A DNA stretch of 8,541 nt from an uncultured Acidimicrobiaceae bacterium. Lineage in GTDB: Bacteria > Actinomycetota > Acidimicrobiia > Acidimicrobiales > Ilumatobacteraceae. The stretch spans positions 1 through 8,541 of the forward strand of contig CAIXHI010000230.1 of assembly GCA_903919215.1 (NCBI GenBank), in the 5' to 3' direction. The position numbers were made by a program, and so were the translations under genes. The stretch's first letter is position 1. The number at the start of each line of letters is the position of its first letter. The notes below the pieces were generated by a model, which saw nothing but the letters and a program-made list of their open reading frames with translations, made no database searches and had not been told where the DNA came from. Positions 1 to 5,983 of this stretch are shown one piece after another.

Positions 1-58
1 CCAGCGCGCCCGGGGTTGCCGGGTCGGGGATCTGCTTCACGCACACGATCACATTCAT
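1..58 (-). CDS. etfB: Electron transfer flavoprotein beta subunit, N-terminal fragment (cut by left edge)
   Basis: Only the first 19 codons are inside the window. They read MNVIVCVKQIPDPATPGAL, which matches the very conserved N-terminus of EtfB/FixA proteins (VCVKQ-P-D core). EtfB pairs with EtfA, binds AMP and supports FAD binding, and carries electrons from acyl-CoA and other dehydrogenases to the quinone pool. The ATG at 58-56 is chosen because a GGAA Shine-Dalgarno-like stretch lies just upstream (61-64 on this strand). An in-frame ATG three codons earlier (67-65) is the alternative. The gene is divergent from the lipid kinase gene. Recognition rests on the short N-terminal motif alone, so the remainder of the gene is unseen. 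Confidence 0.75.
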   Translation of the reverse strand, partial: MNVIVCVKQIPDPATPGAL

Positions 59-111
59 GGCTTCCATTGTTACCGATCATCCATGGTCTCACCCAACCCG
101 GCGCCCGCGCT

Positions 112-140
112 TCCCAGCCCGACCCGGCTGCATGTACCGT
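112..140 (+). promoter_or_regulatory. Weak candidate promoter for the lipid kinase gene
   Basis: TTCCCA (112-117) and TACCGT (135-140) are spaced by 17 bp. The second matches the TANNNT -10 pattern common in actinobacteria; the first matches four of six bases of a -35 box. A transcript would begin near 147, almost on the proposed TTG start at 149, implying a leaderless or near-leaderless mRNA. This is a pattern match only. Confidence 0.25.
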
Positions 141-148
141 TCCTCTCC

Positions 149-1090
149 TTGCGGATCCTGCTCGTGGTGAATGCCTTCGCGTCGTCAGTGACGGCACGCA
201 ACACCGTGGTGGTGCATCGCGCCCTCGCTGACGACCGCGGCCACGGCGGCAACGACGTGGAGGTCGTCGAGACCAATCGTCGCGGCCATGCAACTCGCTT
301 CGCCCAGGATGCTGCTCGCCGCGGGTTCGACGTGGTGATCGGGTTCGGCGGCGACGGCACGCTGAACGAGGTGGCAACGGGCGTGGCTGGCACAGACACT
401 GCGCTCGGCGTGTTACCCGGCGGAAGCACCAACGTGTTCGCCCGCACGCTCGGCATGCCCAACGACCCGGCGCTCGCCGTACGTCAACTGGCCGAGGGCA
501 TCGCGGCACGCGATATCGAGCCGATCGGCCTCGGCAAGGTGAACGGTCGCTACTTCTGCTTCCACACAGGTGTCGGCTACGACGCCGCCGTCGTGAAGGA
601 GGTCGAGCGCCGCGCCTCGATGAAGCGGTGGCTCGGTCACCCGTTGTTCATCTATGCCGCGCTGCGCACCTGGATGGTGAAGTACGACCGGAGCGCGCCG
701 CACTTCACGGTGGCCACACCATCGGCTCCACCTGTCCAGGATGGCTACTTCACGATCGTGCTGAACACGAACCCATACACCTATCTGGGTAACCGTCCGC
801 TGGATCTCAGCCCGGCCGCCAGCCTCGATCGCGGACTGGTGGCGATCACGTTCCGCTCGATGCAGATCTCGGCGATCCTCGGCGGTCTCAGCGGAGCACT
901 GAAGGGTGGTGGTGTGCAGGCCAGCACGACGCTCGACCTGCAGACCGACCTCACCGAACTGACCATCAGCCACGATGTGCCGTTCCCGTACCAACTCGAC
1001 GGCGACTACCTCGGCGAGACGCGACGGCTGGAGTTCAGCCATGTCCCCGATGCCGTGCGTCTGGTCAGGCCAGCGCTACACCTGCCCTGA
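149..1090 (+). CDS. Diacylglycerol kinase-family (YegS/LCB5-like) lipid kinase
   Basis: Probable ATP-dependent lipid kinase of the DAGK catalytic-domain family, phosphorylating diacylglycerol or a related lipid at the membrane face. With the start used here the protein is 313 residues and begins MRILLVVNAFASS, the first beta strand of the fold. The nucleotide-binding motif FGGDGTLNEV is at about residues 66-75 and PGGSTNVFAR at about 90-99. A late DGDYLGE motif near residue 290 sits where these enzymes place phosphoryl-transfer and metal-binding residues. The open frame extends back to an ATG at 83, but those 22 extra residues are Pro/Ala-rich and unlike the family. TTG at 149 gives the usual N-terminus. 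Neither start has a clear Shine-Dalgarno. The gene overlaps the convergent phosphodiesterase by 15 bp. Actinobacterial homologues often sit near whiB1. The substrate is not determinable from sequence. Confidence 0.88.
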   Translation: MRILLVVNAFASSVTARNTVVVHRALADDRGHGGNDVEVVETNRRGHATRFAQDAARRGFDVVIGFGGDGTLNEVATGVAGTDTALGVLPGGSTNVFARTLGMPNDPALAVRQLAEGIAARDIEPIGLGKVNGRYFCFHTGVGYDAAVVKEVERRASMKRWLGHPLFIYAALRTWMVKYDRSAPHFTVATPSAPPVQDGYFTIVLNTNPYTYLGNRPLDLSPAASLDRGLVAITFRSMQISAILGGLSGALKGGGVQASTTLDLQTDLTELTISHDVPFPYQLDGDYLGETRRLEFSHVPDAVRLVRPALHLP

Positions 1091-1795
1091 GAGCGCAGCC
1101 CTGACCTCAAGGGCGACATCGGGCACGTTCGTGCAGATGCCGTCGATCCCCCACTCGATGAGCTCCCGCATGCGGTCGGGGTCGTCGCAGGTCCAGGTGT
1201 TCACCTGCACACCTGCCGCATGGCATTCATCGATCGTGTCGCGAGAGAGCATGTACACCCACGGGTGCAGCGCGATGTGCCCCTTGGACACGAGCGTGCG
1301 CGCAATGCCGTCGGGCACACCGCCGCACAGCCACGCCGTGCGGATCGTGGGCGCCAGTGCTCGGCAGCGGTCGATGGTCTCCATGCGGAACGAGGAGATG
1401 ACCCAGCGATGGTCCTCGTGCCGGTCGAGCAGCAGCGCGATGGTGTCGTCGGCGACGGACTCGCTGATGTCGAAGTCGGGTTCCTCAGGATCGTTCTTGA
1501 TCTCCACGTTGACCCACATACCGGCGCACGCGTCGAGCGCATCGGGAAGGGTGGGCACATGCGCGGGCAGTTCCGCGTACGTCGTGGCGGCGATGATTCG
1601 CCCGTCCTCGAGGTGCGGATTGTGCTGTACGACCAGCACGCCATCGGCTGTGCGGCGTACATCGAGTTCCACGGCCTCGGCACCCATCGTGCCGGCGCGG
1701 CGGAATGCCTGCACCGTGTTCTCCCGTTCGGCACGGCTCGCGCCCCGATGGGCAATCACTGCCGGTCGCGCTGCAGCATCTGACACCTGCGTCAC
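1076..1795 (-). CDS. Glycerophosphodiester phosphodiesterase (GDPD/UgpQ family)
   Basis: Hydrolyses glycerophosphodiesters to glycerol-3-phosphate and an alcohol. At 239 residues it has the length of a compact cytoplasmic UgpQ-type enzyme, and I see no signal peptide. Family motifs run in order: AHRG (catalytic His16), ENT at 25-27, the metal-ligand motif VELDV (Glu43, Asp45), second catalytic His58, NVEIK (Glu98), and near the C-terminus NTWTCDD followed by GIDGICTNVPD. The residue after His58 is Asn where most members have Asp. The start is GTG at 1795-1793, supported by an AGGGGG Shine-Dalgarno at 1801-1806 with 5-nt spacing. Its last 15 bp overlap the convergent lipid kinase gene. It is divergent from whiB, so the 1796-1936 region probably serves both. 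Lipid turnover beside a lipid kinase gene is functionally coherent, but a shared pathway is inference. Confidence 0.9.
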   Translation of the reverse strand: MTQVSDAAARPAVIAHRGASRAERENTVQAFRRAGTMGAEAVELDVRRTADGVLVVQHNPHLEDGRIIAATTYAELPAHVPTLPDALDACAGMWVNVEIKNDPEEPDFDISESVADDTIALLLDRHEDHRWVISSFRMETIDRCRALAPTIRTAWLCGGVPDGIARTLVSKGHIALHPWVYMLSRDTIDECHAAGVQVNTWTCDDPDRMRELIEWGIDGICTNVPDVALEVRAALSGQV

Positions 1796-1800
1796 AGATA

Positions 1801-1806
1801 CCCCCT
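1801..1806 (-). promoter_or_regulatory. Ribosome binding site fixing the GTG start of the GDPD gene
   Basis: On the minus strand this reads AGGGGG, five nucleotides before the GTG at 1795. No ATG lies near this position in the frame, so the site decides the start. Confidence 0.6.
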
Positions 1807-1841
1807 ATCACCGTTAGGTATGGCTGGAACCAAATGGACCC

Positions 1842-1870
1842 TTGCTATACACACAATTGTTACCTACCGT
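1842..1870 (+). promoter_or_regulatory. Weak candidate promoter for whiB
   Basis: TTGCTA (1842-1847) and TACCGT (1865-1870) are 17 bp apart, giving a predicted transcription start near 1877. The palindrome at 1880-1895 would then lie just downstream of the start, a repressing position. An alternative -10, TATACA at 1846-1851, has no convincing -35. The assignment is tentative. Confidence 0.3.
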
Positions 1871-1879
1871 TTGCCCGTA

Positions 1880-1895
1880 CGTGAATGCGTTCACG
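1880..1895. promoter_or_regulatory. CRP/FNR-type palindromic operator upstream of whiB
   Basis: The sequence CGTGAATGCGTTCACG has perfect 6-bp inverted arms (CGTGAA/TTCACG) around a 4-bp centre and fits the GTGA-N6-TCAC core of CRP-family operators exactly. It lies 41 bp before the whiB GTG and 84 bp from the GDPD start, in their shared intergenic region. In M. tuberculosis whiB1 is known to be under control of the cAMP receptor protein Rv3676, so the location is biologically sensible. The binding factor in this organism is inferred. Confidence 0.6.
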
Positions 1896-1926
1896 AACCG
1901 TAGTCCTCAGTCCCGACCAGATCAGC

Positions 1927-1930
1927 GGAG
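1927..1930 (+). promoter_or_regulatory. Ribosome binding site fixing the GTG start of whiB
   Basis: GGAG lies six nucleotides before the GTG at 1937. It supports that GTG as the start of the WhiB reading frame; there is no in-frame ATG before the first cluster cysteine. Confidence 0.6.
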
Positions 1931-1936
1931 TGCACT

Positions 1937-2230
1937 GTGACCATCCCGGCCTCAAGTCTCACCTTGGCCAATGCCGACTACACCTGGCGGCGTTCCGCCA
2001 TCTGTCGCGATACCGACCCCGACCTGTTTTTTCCTGTCGGTACCACGGGTTATGCACTCGTGCAGATCGATCGCGCCAAGCAGGTTTGCGGTGAGTGCCC
2101 GGTGCAGCGCGACTGCCTCGACTACGCCCTGGAGACCAACCAGGACTCGGGTATCTGGGGTGGCACCTCCGAGGAGGAGCGTCGCTCGTTGCGTCGCCGC
2201 CTGGCCAGTCGCGAGCGCGCGTTCGTGTAA
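1937..2230 (+). CDS. whiB1: WhiB1-like iron-sulfur cluster transcriptional regulator
   Basis: A small regulator of the WhiB (Wbl) family that binds a [4Fe-4S] cluster and partners with the primary sigma factor. The 97-residue protein has the four cluster cysteines C23, C51, C54 and C60 (C-x27-C-x2-C-x5-C). The family turn GIWGG is at 72-76, followed by a basic tail (ERRSLRRRLASRER) of the kind that contacts DNA. Closest recalled resemblance is M. tuberculosis WhiB1, which shares the pattern DPxLFFPVG, AK-VC-CPV and QDSG-WGG-SE-ERR. WhiB1 is essential there and its cluster reacts with nitric oxide. The start is GTG at 1937 behind GGAG. A CRP-type palindrome lies upstream, and the pdtaS gene converges from downstream as in mycobacteria. 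The family assignment is secure. The WhiB1 subtype is likely from sequence and neighbourhood. Confidence 0.93.
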   Translation: MTIPASSLTLANADYTWRRSAICRDTDPDLFFPVGTTGYALVQIDRAKQVCGECPVQRDCLDYALETNQDSGIWGGTSEEERRSLRRRLASRERAFV

Positions 2231-2236
2231 CACACG
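2224..2236. terminator. Small hairpin at the end of whiB, possible weak terminator
   Basis: CGTGT, loop AAC, ACACG forms a 5-bp stem across the whiB stop codon in the short gap (2231-2296) before convergent pdtaS. No T-run follows. It is weak evidence for a termination point. Confidence 0.2.
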
Positions 2237-2296
2237 GTTGCCGGGCCTATCACGCCTAGCGATCGCCGACTCTGACGACGCTGTCAATGAACGCGC

Positions 2297-3817
2297 TCAG
2301 ACCGGGACAGTGAGGTCGACGACCGTGCCCGTACCCTGCGGACGATCGCCGAGACCGACGGCGCGGAAATCGTCGGGCTGACCCGCCCGCATCGAGATGG
2401 TGCCGTCGAGTTCGGTGGTCACCAGTGTGCGCACGATCGACAGACCCAGACCGGTCGCCTTGTTCAACTCGAACCCGGGCTCGAGGCCGCGGCCGTCGTT
2501 GATCACCCGAATGTGCAGTGTGTCCTCACCCGTGGCGATACCGCCTTCCTGAGTGGTCGCCAGCACCACCACGACGTCGCCGCCGGCGCTGCCCTCGGGG
2601 AAACCGTGATCGACTGCGTTCTGCAGCAACTCGGTGAGCACCACCGACAACGGGGTGGCGATCGTGCTCGGCAGGCGACCGCCCTCACCCTGCACCGTGA
2701 ACCGCGCCGGGCGGTCCGGCGACTGCAACCCTTCCTCGGCCAAGCGCAGCAGCGGCCGCACGATTTCGAGGAAGGCGACATCGTCACCGGGTTCGCGCGA
2801 CAACGTCTCGTGCACGAGAGCGATGGTGCGGATACGACGCACGCTTTCGGCAACGGCGGCCTTGGCCTCCTCAGAGTTCAACCGCCGTCCCTGCAGGCGC
2901 AACAGCGACGAGATCGTCTGCAGGTTGTTCTTCACTCGATGATGGATCTCGCGGATGGTGGCGTCCTTGGACAACAACAACTTGTCGCGCTTGCGCACCT
3001 CGGTGATGTCGCGCAGCAACAGCAGACCACCCGACACCTCGGTCGCGTCATCGAGACCACCGGACAGCACTGGGAGACAACGCGCGAGGAAGGTGAGGTC
3101 GCCGGGCTGTTCGAACTCCTCGATCACCGGCATGTGGGTCTCGAACGCAAGACGCACTGGGCTGTCGTTGAAACCCAGTTCCGCCAAGCGCATACCCACG
3201 GCATTGGCCCCGATCCCCACACGGTGCAGGTGGGAGACGGCGTTCGGCGACGCGAACCGCACGCGGGCGTCACCGTCGAGCACCATGACGCCATCGCCCA
3301 CGCGCGGCGCAGCGCTGGAATCAGCGACCGGACCGGTGAATGGGAACGACCCATCGGCGACCATCGAGGCGAACTGTTGGAATGTGCCCACGTAGGTGCG
3401 CTCGAGTTCACCCGGCTGTCTGCTGGAGCGGCTGCTCCACTCGCGGGTGAGCACAGCGATCACTCCATGCTCGACACGTACAGGGATCGCCATCAGCCGC
3501 ACCGGGTCGGGCAGGCTGTCCATCTGCACCTCGCCCTCACAGATCTGACCACTCGAGTACGCCTTCTGCAGCAGCGATACTTCGTTCCCGATCGCCGGGC
3601 TCCCGACCCAGTCGTGGTGATAGATCGTTTGGCCGGTGGCGGGGCGGACGTGAGCGACCACGTGCCAGCGGCCGTCGCGGTCGGGGACATAGAGCAACAG
3701 GTCAGCGAACGACAGGTCGGCCAGTAGGCCCCACTCCCCGATCAGCCGCTGAAGATGATCGATGTCGTCGCGATCGAGGTCGGTGAGTTGCCGTGTGAGC
3801 TCGCCAAGCGTGGCCAT
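2297..3817 (-). CDS. pdtaS: PdtaS-like cytoplasmic sensor histidine kinase (HisKA_2 type)
   Basis: Soluble sensor kinase whose known partner in mycobacteria is PdtaR, an ANTAR-type RNA-binding response regulator. No PdtaR gene is in this window. The 506-residue protein has an N-terminal GAF-like domain (about 15-160, with EWGLLADLSFADLLLYV), a PAS-like domain (about 172-275, ending LLLRDITEVRKRD) and the H-box IREIHHRVKNNLQT at 288-301 (phospho-acceptor His292 or His293). The ATPase domain has N box ELLQNAVDHGF (Asn400), NDGRGL at 440-445 and GLGLSIVRTL at 456-465. There are no membrane segments. The frame is open to 3913, but ATG at 3817 gives the family N-terminus MATLGEL and avoids overlapping the upstream ATPase gene, whose stop is 31 bp away. 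M. tuberculosis PdtaS is about the same length. The gene is last in the probable minus-strand operon and converges with whiB. Confidence 0.92.
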   Translation of the reverse strand: MATLGELTRQLTDLDRDDIDHLQRLIGEWGLLADLSFADLLLYVPDRDGRWHVVAHVRPATGQTIYHHDWVGSPAIGNEVSLLQKAYSSGQICEGEVQMDSLPDPVRLMAIPVRVEHGVIAVLTREWSSRSSRQPGELERTYVGTFQQFASMVADGSFPFTGPVADSSAAPRVGDGVMVLDGDARVRFASPNAVSHLHRVGIGANAVGMRLAELGFNDSPVRLAFETHMPVIEEFEQPGDLTFLARCLPVLSGGLDDATEVSGGLLLLRDITEVRKRDKLLLSKDATIREIHHRVKNNLQTISSLLRLQGRRLNSEEAKAAVAESVRRIRTIALVHETLSREPGDDVAFLEIVRPLLRLAEEGLQSPDRPARFTVQGEGGRLPSTIATPLSVVLTELLQNAVDHGFPEGSAGGDVVVVLATTQEGGIATGEDTLHIRVINDGRGLEPGFELNKATGLGLSIVRTLVTTELDGTISMRAGQPDDFRAVGLGDRPQGTGTVVDLTVPV

Positions 3818-3848
3818 GACATCCGAGTGTGCCACGCCGGCACGGGTG

Positions 3849-5039
3849 TCACCGCGATCCGTTGCCGAGGATCTGCTCGCCGATGGTGAGCAACCCCGCC
3901 AGATCGTGCACATCGCCGGCCAGCGTGGGCACCACGGCGGTCAGTGGCACGACCGTCTCCAGCTCACGGCGACGCTCGGCTTCGCGGGCTGCCACGACAG
4001 CCGTATCGCGGAACCGTTCGGCCACCTCGGTGAGCACGTGGCGCACGGCCTCACCCTGTGTTCCTGTGAGCAGGACCAGTTGTTCCACCACTGCGTCGTC
4101 GGCGGCCAGGGCGGCCAGCTTCGTCGCTGCCTTCGCCGCCGCCGGCTGGCGCACCTCGGCCGGCAGTACTCGGTTCAGCACGAGCGCACCGAGCGGCATC
4201 TTGCGCTGCTGCAGCGCTTCGGCCAGGTAGCGGGCCTCGCGAGCTGGGGCGGCCTCGAGTGTGCTGACCACCACGAACGTCGTGCCGTCGTCGGTGAGCA
4301 GGCGCTCGACCTCCTTGGCCCGTGCCACGAACCCGGCCTCCATCGTCTGGAACAGGATGAAGAACTCGGCGATGTCCTGCAGGAAGCGTGAGCCGAGCAC
4401 GCGGTCGGCTACTTGGTAGAACGGCTTCGACGCAATCGTGAACAACCGCGAGCGGTACGGCACGGTGAGCCACCGCAACAGGCGACTGCCGAAGAACTCC
4501 TTCATCCGACCCGGCGCGTCCAACAGATCGAGCGCATTGCGCGACGGCGGGGTGTCGATGACGACGAGGTCGTAGTGACCCGACGAGTGCAGGTCGTACA
4601 ACTGCTCCATTGCCAGGTAGTCGTGGCTGTTCACGAAACGACCGGTGATATTGCGGTACAACGGGTTGGCCAGCACGGTGTCGCGCAGGGCTGCGTCGGG
4701 TGCGTGACGACGGATCAGTTCGTCCCAGCCGGCCTTGGTGTCCAGCATCGCCATCCACAGTTCACCACGGCAGTCAGCGGGCATCGCCACCTGCACCGGA
4801 GTGTTGCCGATCGTGGTGCCGTCGAGCCCCAGCGCCGCCGCGAGCCGACGCGCTGGGTCGACGGTGAGCACCAGCACCCGCCCACCGAGCGTCGCTGCAG
4901 CCTGGGCGCCGAGGGCGGCGGCGACGGTGGTCTTGCCGGTGCCGCCGCTACCGCACACCACCACCATCTCCTTCGCGGCCAGCAGCTCGGCGAACTCGCG
5001 GGCGCTGCTGCTGCCAGTTGACTTCGCGGAGCGCGCCAT
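3849..5039 (-). CDS. ArsA/GET3-like ATPase, second of a tandem pair (signature lysine absent)
   Basis: P-loop ATPase of the ArsA/GET3 family, 396 residues, cytoplasmic. It resembles the mycobacterial Rv3679/Rv3680 (BagA/BagB) pair, described as GET3 homologues rather than arsenite pumps. The Walker A motif is GSGGTGKTT at 30-38. The deviant signature lysine normally second in the motif is Ser31. The switch regions are seen as LTVDPARR (58-65) and IDTPPSRNALDLLD (161-174). A middle segment around 175-250 is rich in aromatic and hydrophobic residues (MKEFFGSRLLRWL, FLQDIAEFFILFQTMEAGF), compatible with a helical client-binding subdomain. The ATG at 5039 shares one base with the stop of the upstream ATPase (TGATG), so translation is probably coupled and stoichiometric. 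No arsR, arsB or arsD accompanies it, which argues against arsenic export. The client is unknown. Confidence 0.88.
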   Translation of the reverse strand: MARSAKSTGSSSAREFAELLAAKEMVVVCGSGGTGKTTVAAALGAQAAATLGGRVLVLTVDPARRLAAALGLDGTTIGNTPVQVAMPADCRGELWMAMLDTKAGWDELIRRHAPDAALRDTVLANPLYRNITGRFVNSHDYLAMEQLYDLHSSGHYDLVVIDTPPSRNALDLLDAPGRMKEFFGSRLLRWLTVPYRSRLFTIASKPFYQVADRVLGSRFLQDIAEFFILFQTMEAGFVARAKEVERLLTDDGTTFVVVSTLEAAPAREARYLAEALQQRKMPLGALVLNRVLPAEVRQPAAAKAATKLAALAADDAVVEQLVLLTGTQGEAVRHVLTEVAERFRDTAVVAAREAERRRELETVVPLTAVVPTLAGDVHDLAGLLTIGEQILGNGSR

Positions 5040-5041
5040 CA
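5037..5041 (-). promoter_or_regulatory. TGATG stop-start junction coupling the two ATPase genes
   Basis: On the minus strand TGA (5041-5039) and ATG (5039-5037) share one base. Such junctions commonly give translational re-initiation, fitting two subunits of one complex. Confidence 0.7.
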
Positions 5042-5983
5042 GCCCAGCTCCTCATGCAGCGCTTCGGCCACCAGCGACACGACGCGGCGTCCGCCTGAGC
5101 GGGTGAACAGCTCCGGCACTAACACCATCGGTACCGCCGCCGGGATCTCGGTGCGCAGGCGCTGCAGGTACTCGCCGGCCACGGCGCGGCGAGCGCGAGC
5201 CAGCGCTGCGGCGTGAAACACCGGTGCGATCTTGGCTCCGGTGGCCTGCGCCAGGAGCGCCTGCTCAGCTGGGCGGGCCAGCGCGTCGAACACTTCCGCG
5301 TCGGCAGCGCTGAACCATTGCGGCAGCACGCGATTGGCAATGACTGCGGCGACGTCCACCTCGGTGGCGTTCTGCACCTTGGCCACCAGCTCCACCGTCT
5401 CGGTGACGGGCATCTCCTCGGGGGTGGTGACCACGACGAGGCCGGTTCGCGTTGCGTCACCGAGGATGTCGAGCATCCAGTCGGTCTGATCGCGCACCAT
5501 GCCCACGTGCACCAGATCACGGATCGCCCGCGGTGCATCGATCTGAGCGACGATGTGCCCACTGGCCTCTGCGTCCACCACCACGAGGTCGTAGTGGCGC
5601 TCACGCACCTCGTAGCACAGCTTGCCGACCGCAAGGATCTCCTTCACGCCCGGCGCAGCGTCGGCGACGAAGTCGAACATGTGCGCCAGCGGGCCAATCC
5701 GCCCCATGAGCGGGATACGCACGAACAACCGGAGGTACTCGCGCAGCGAGTCCTCAGTGTTCATCACCATCGCATGCAGACCCGGCTTCAGCTCCGTGGG
5801 TTGGAACCCCAACGTGCCCACCTCGAACGCAGCAGCGAGCGCGCCTTTGGCATCCATCTCGCACACCAGCACGCGCTTGCCGCGCTCGACCGCCAGGTCG
5901 GCGATCGCCGCTGCGACCGTGGTCTTGCCCGTGCCGCCCTTGCCGCTGACGAACAGCAGTTGGCGGTCGAGCAACGGAATCAC
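5039..5983 (-). CDS. ArsA/GET3-like ATPase, first of a tandem pair (intact deviant Walker A)
   Basis: P-loop ATPase of the ArsA/GET3 family, 314 residues. The Walker A is GKGGTGKTT at 14-22, with signature lysine Lys15 that in this family reaches across the dimer to the partner's nucleotide. CEMDAKGAL follows at about 40-48, where ArsA has a T-D-P-A segment. The switch II region reads VVDAEASGHIV, keeping the S-G-H of ArsA/GET3 but with AEA in place of the usual TAP. The protein is shorter than its neighbour and lacks an obvious long hydrophobic insert. The start is GTG at 5983-5981, overlapping the rmlA stop by 4 bp (GTGA). Together with the next gene it probably forms a heteromeric ATPase, by analogy with mycobacterial Rv3679/Rv3680. 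Role in membrane-protein targeting or stress resistance is inference. Metal export is unlikely from context. Confidence 0.88.
   Translation of the reverse strand: MIPLLDRQLLFVSGKGGTGKTTVAAAIADLAVERGKRVLVCEMDAKGALAAAFEVGTLGFQPTELKPGLHAMVMNTEDSLREYLRLFVRIPLMGRIGPLAHMFDFVADAAPGVKEILAVGKLCYEVRERHYDLVVVDAEASGHIVAQIDAPRAIRDLVHVGMVRDQTDWMLDILGDATRTGLVVVTTPEEMPVTETVELVAKVQNATEVDVAAVIANRVLPQWFSAADAEVFDALARPAEQALLAQATGAKIAPVFHAAALARARRAVAGEYLQRLRTEIPAAVPMVLVPELFTRSGGRRVVSLVAEALHEELG

Noticed and set aside
2259..2266. GCGATCGC palindrome after whiB (HIP1-like octamer)
   Set aside because: It is a single short palindrome in GC-rich DNA, with no T-run and no evidence of a repeat family here.
2513..3727. 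Long open frame (404 codons) on the plus strand, antisense to pdtaS
   Set aside because: It lies wholly inside the well-supported pdtaS gene, encodes a His/Arg/Gln-rich low-complexity sequence with no recognisable motif, and is the expected shadow of a high-GC gene.
3818..3913. Possible 32-residue N-terminal extension of PdtaS
   Set aside because: It would overlap the upstream ATPase gene by 65 bp and is unlike the family. ATG at 3817 gives the expected start and length.
3849..5983. Arsenite efflux system (ArsA)
   Set aside because: The ATPases belong to the superfamily, but there is no ArsB, ArsR, ArsD or ArsC nearby, and the pair matches the mycobacterial GET3-like pair better.
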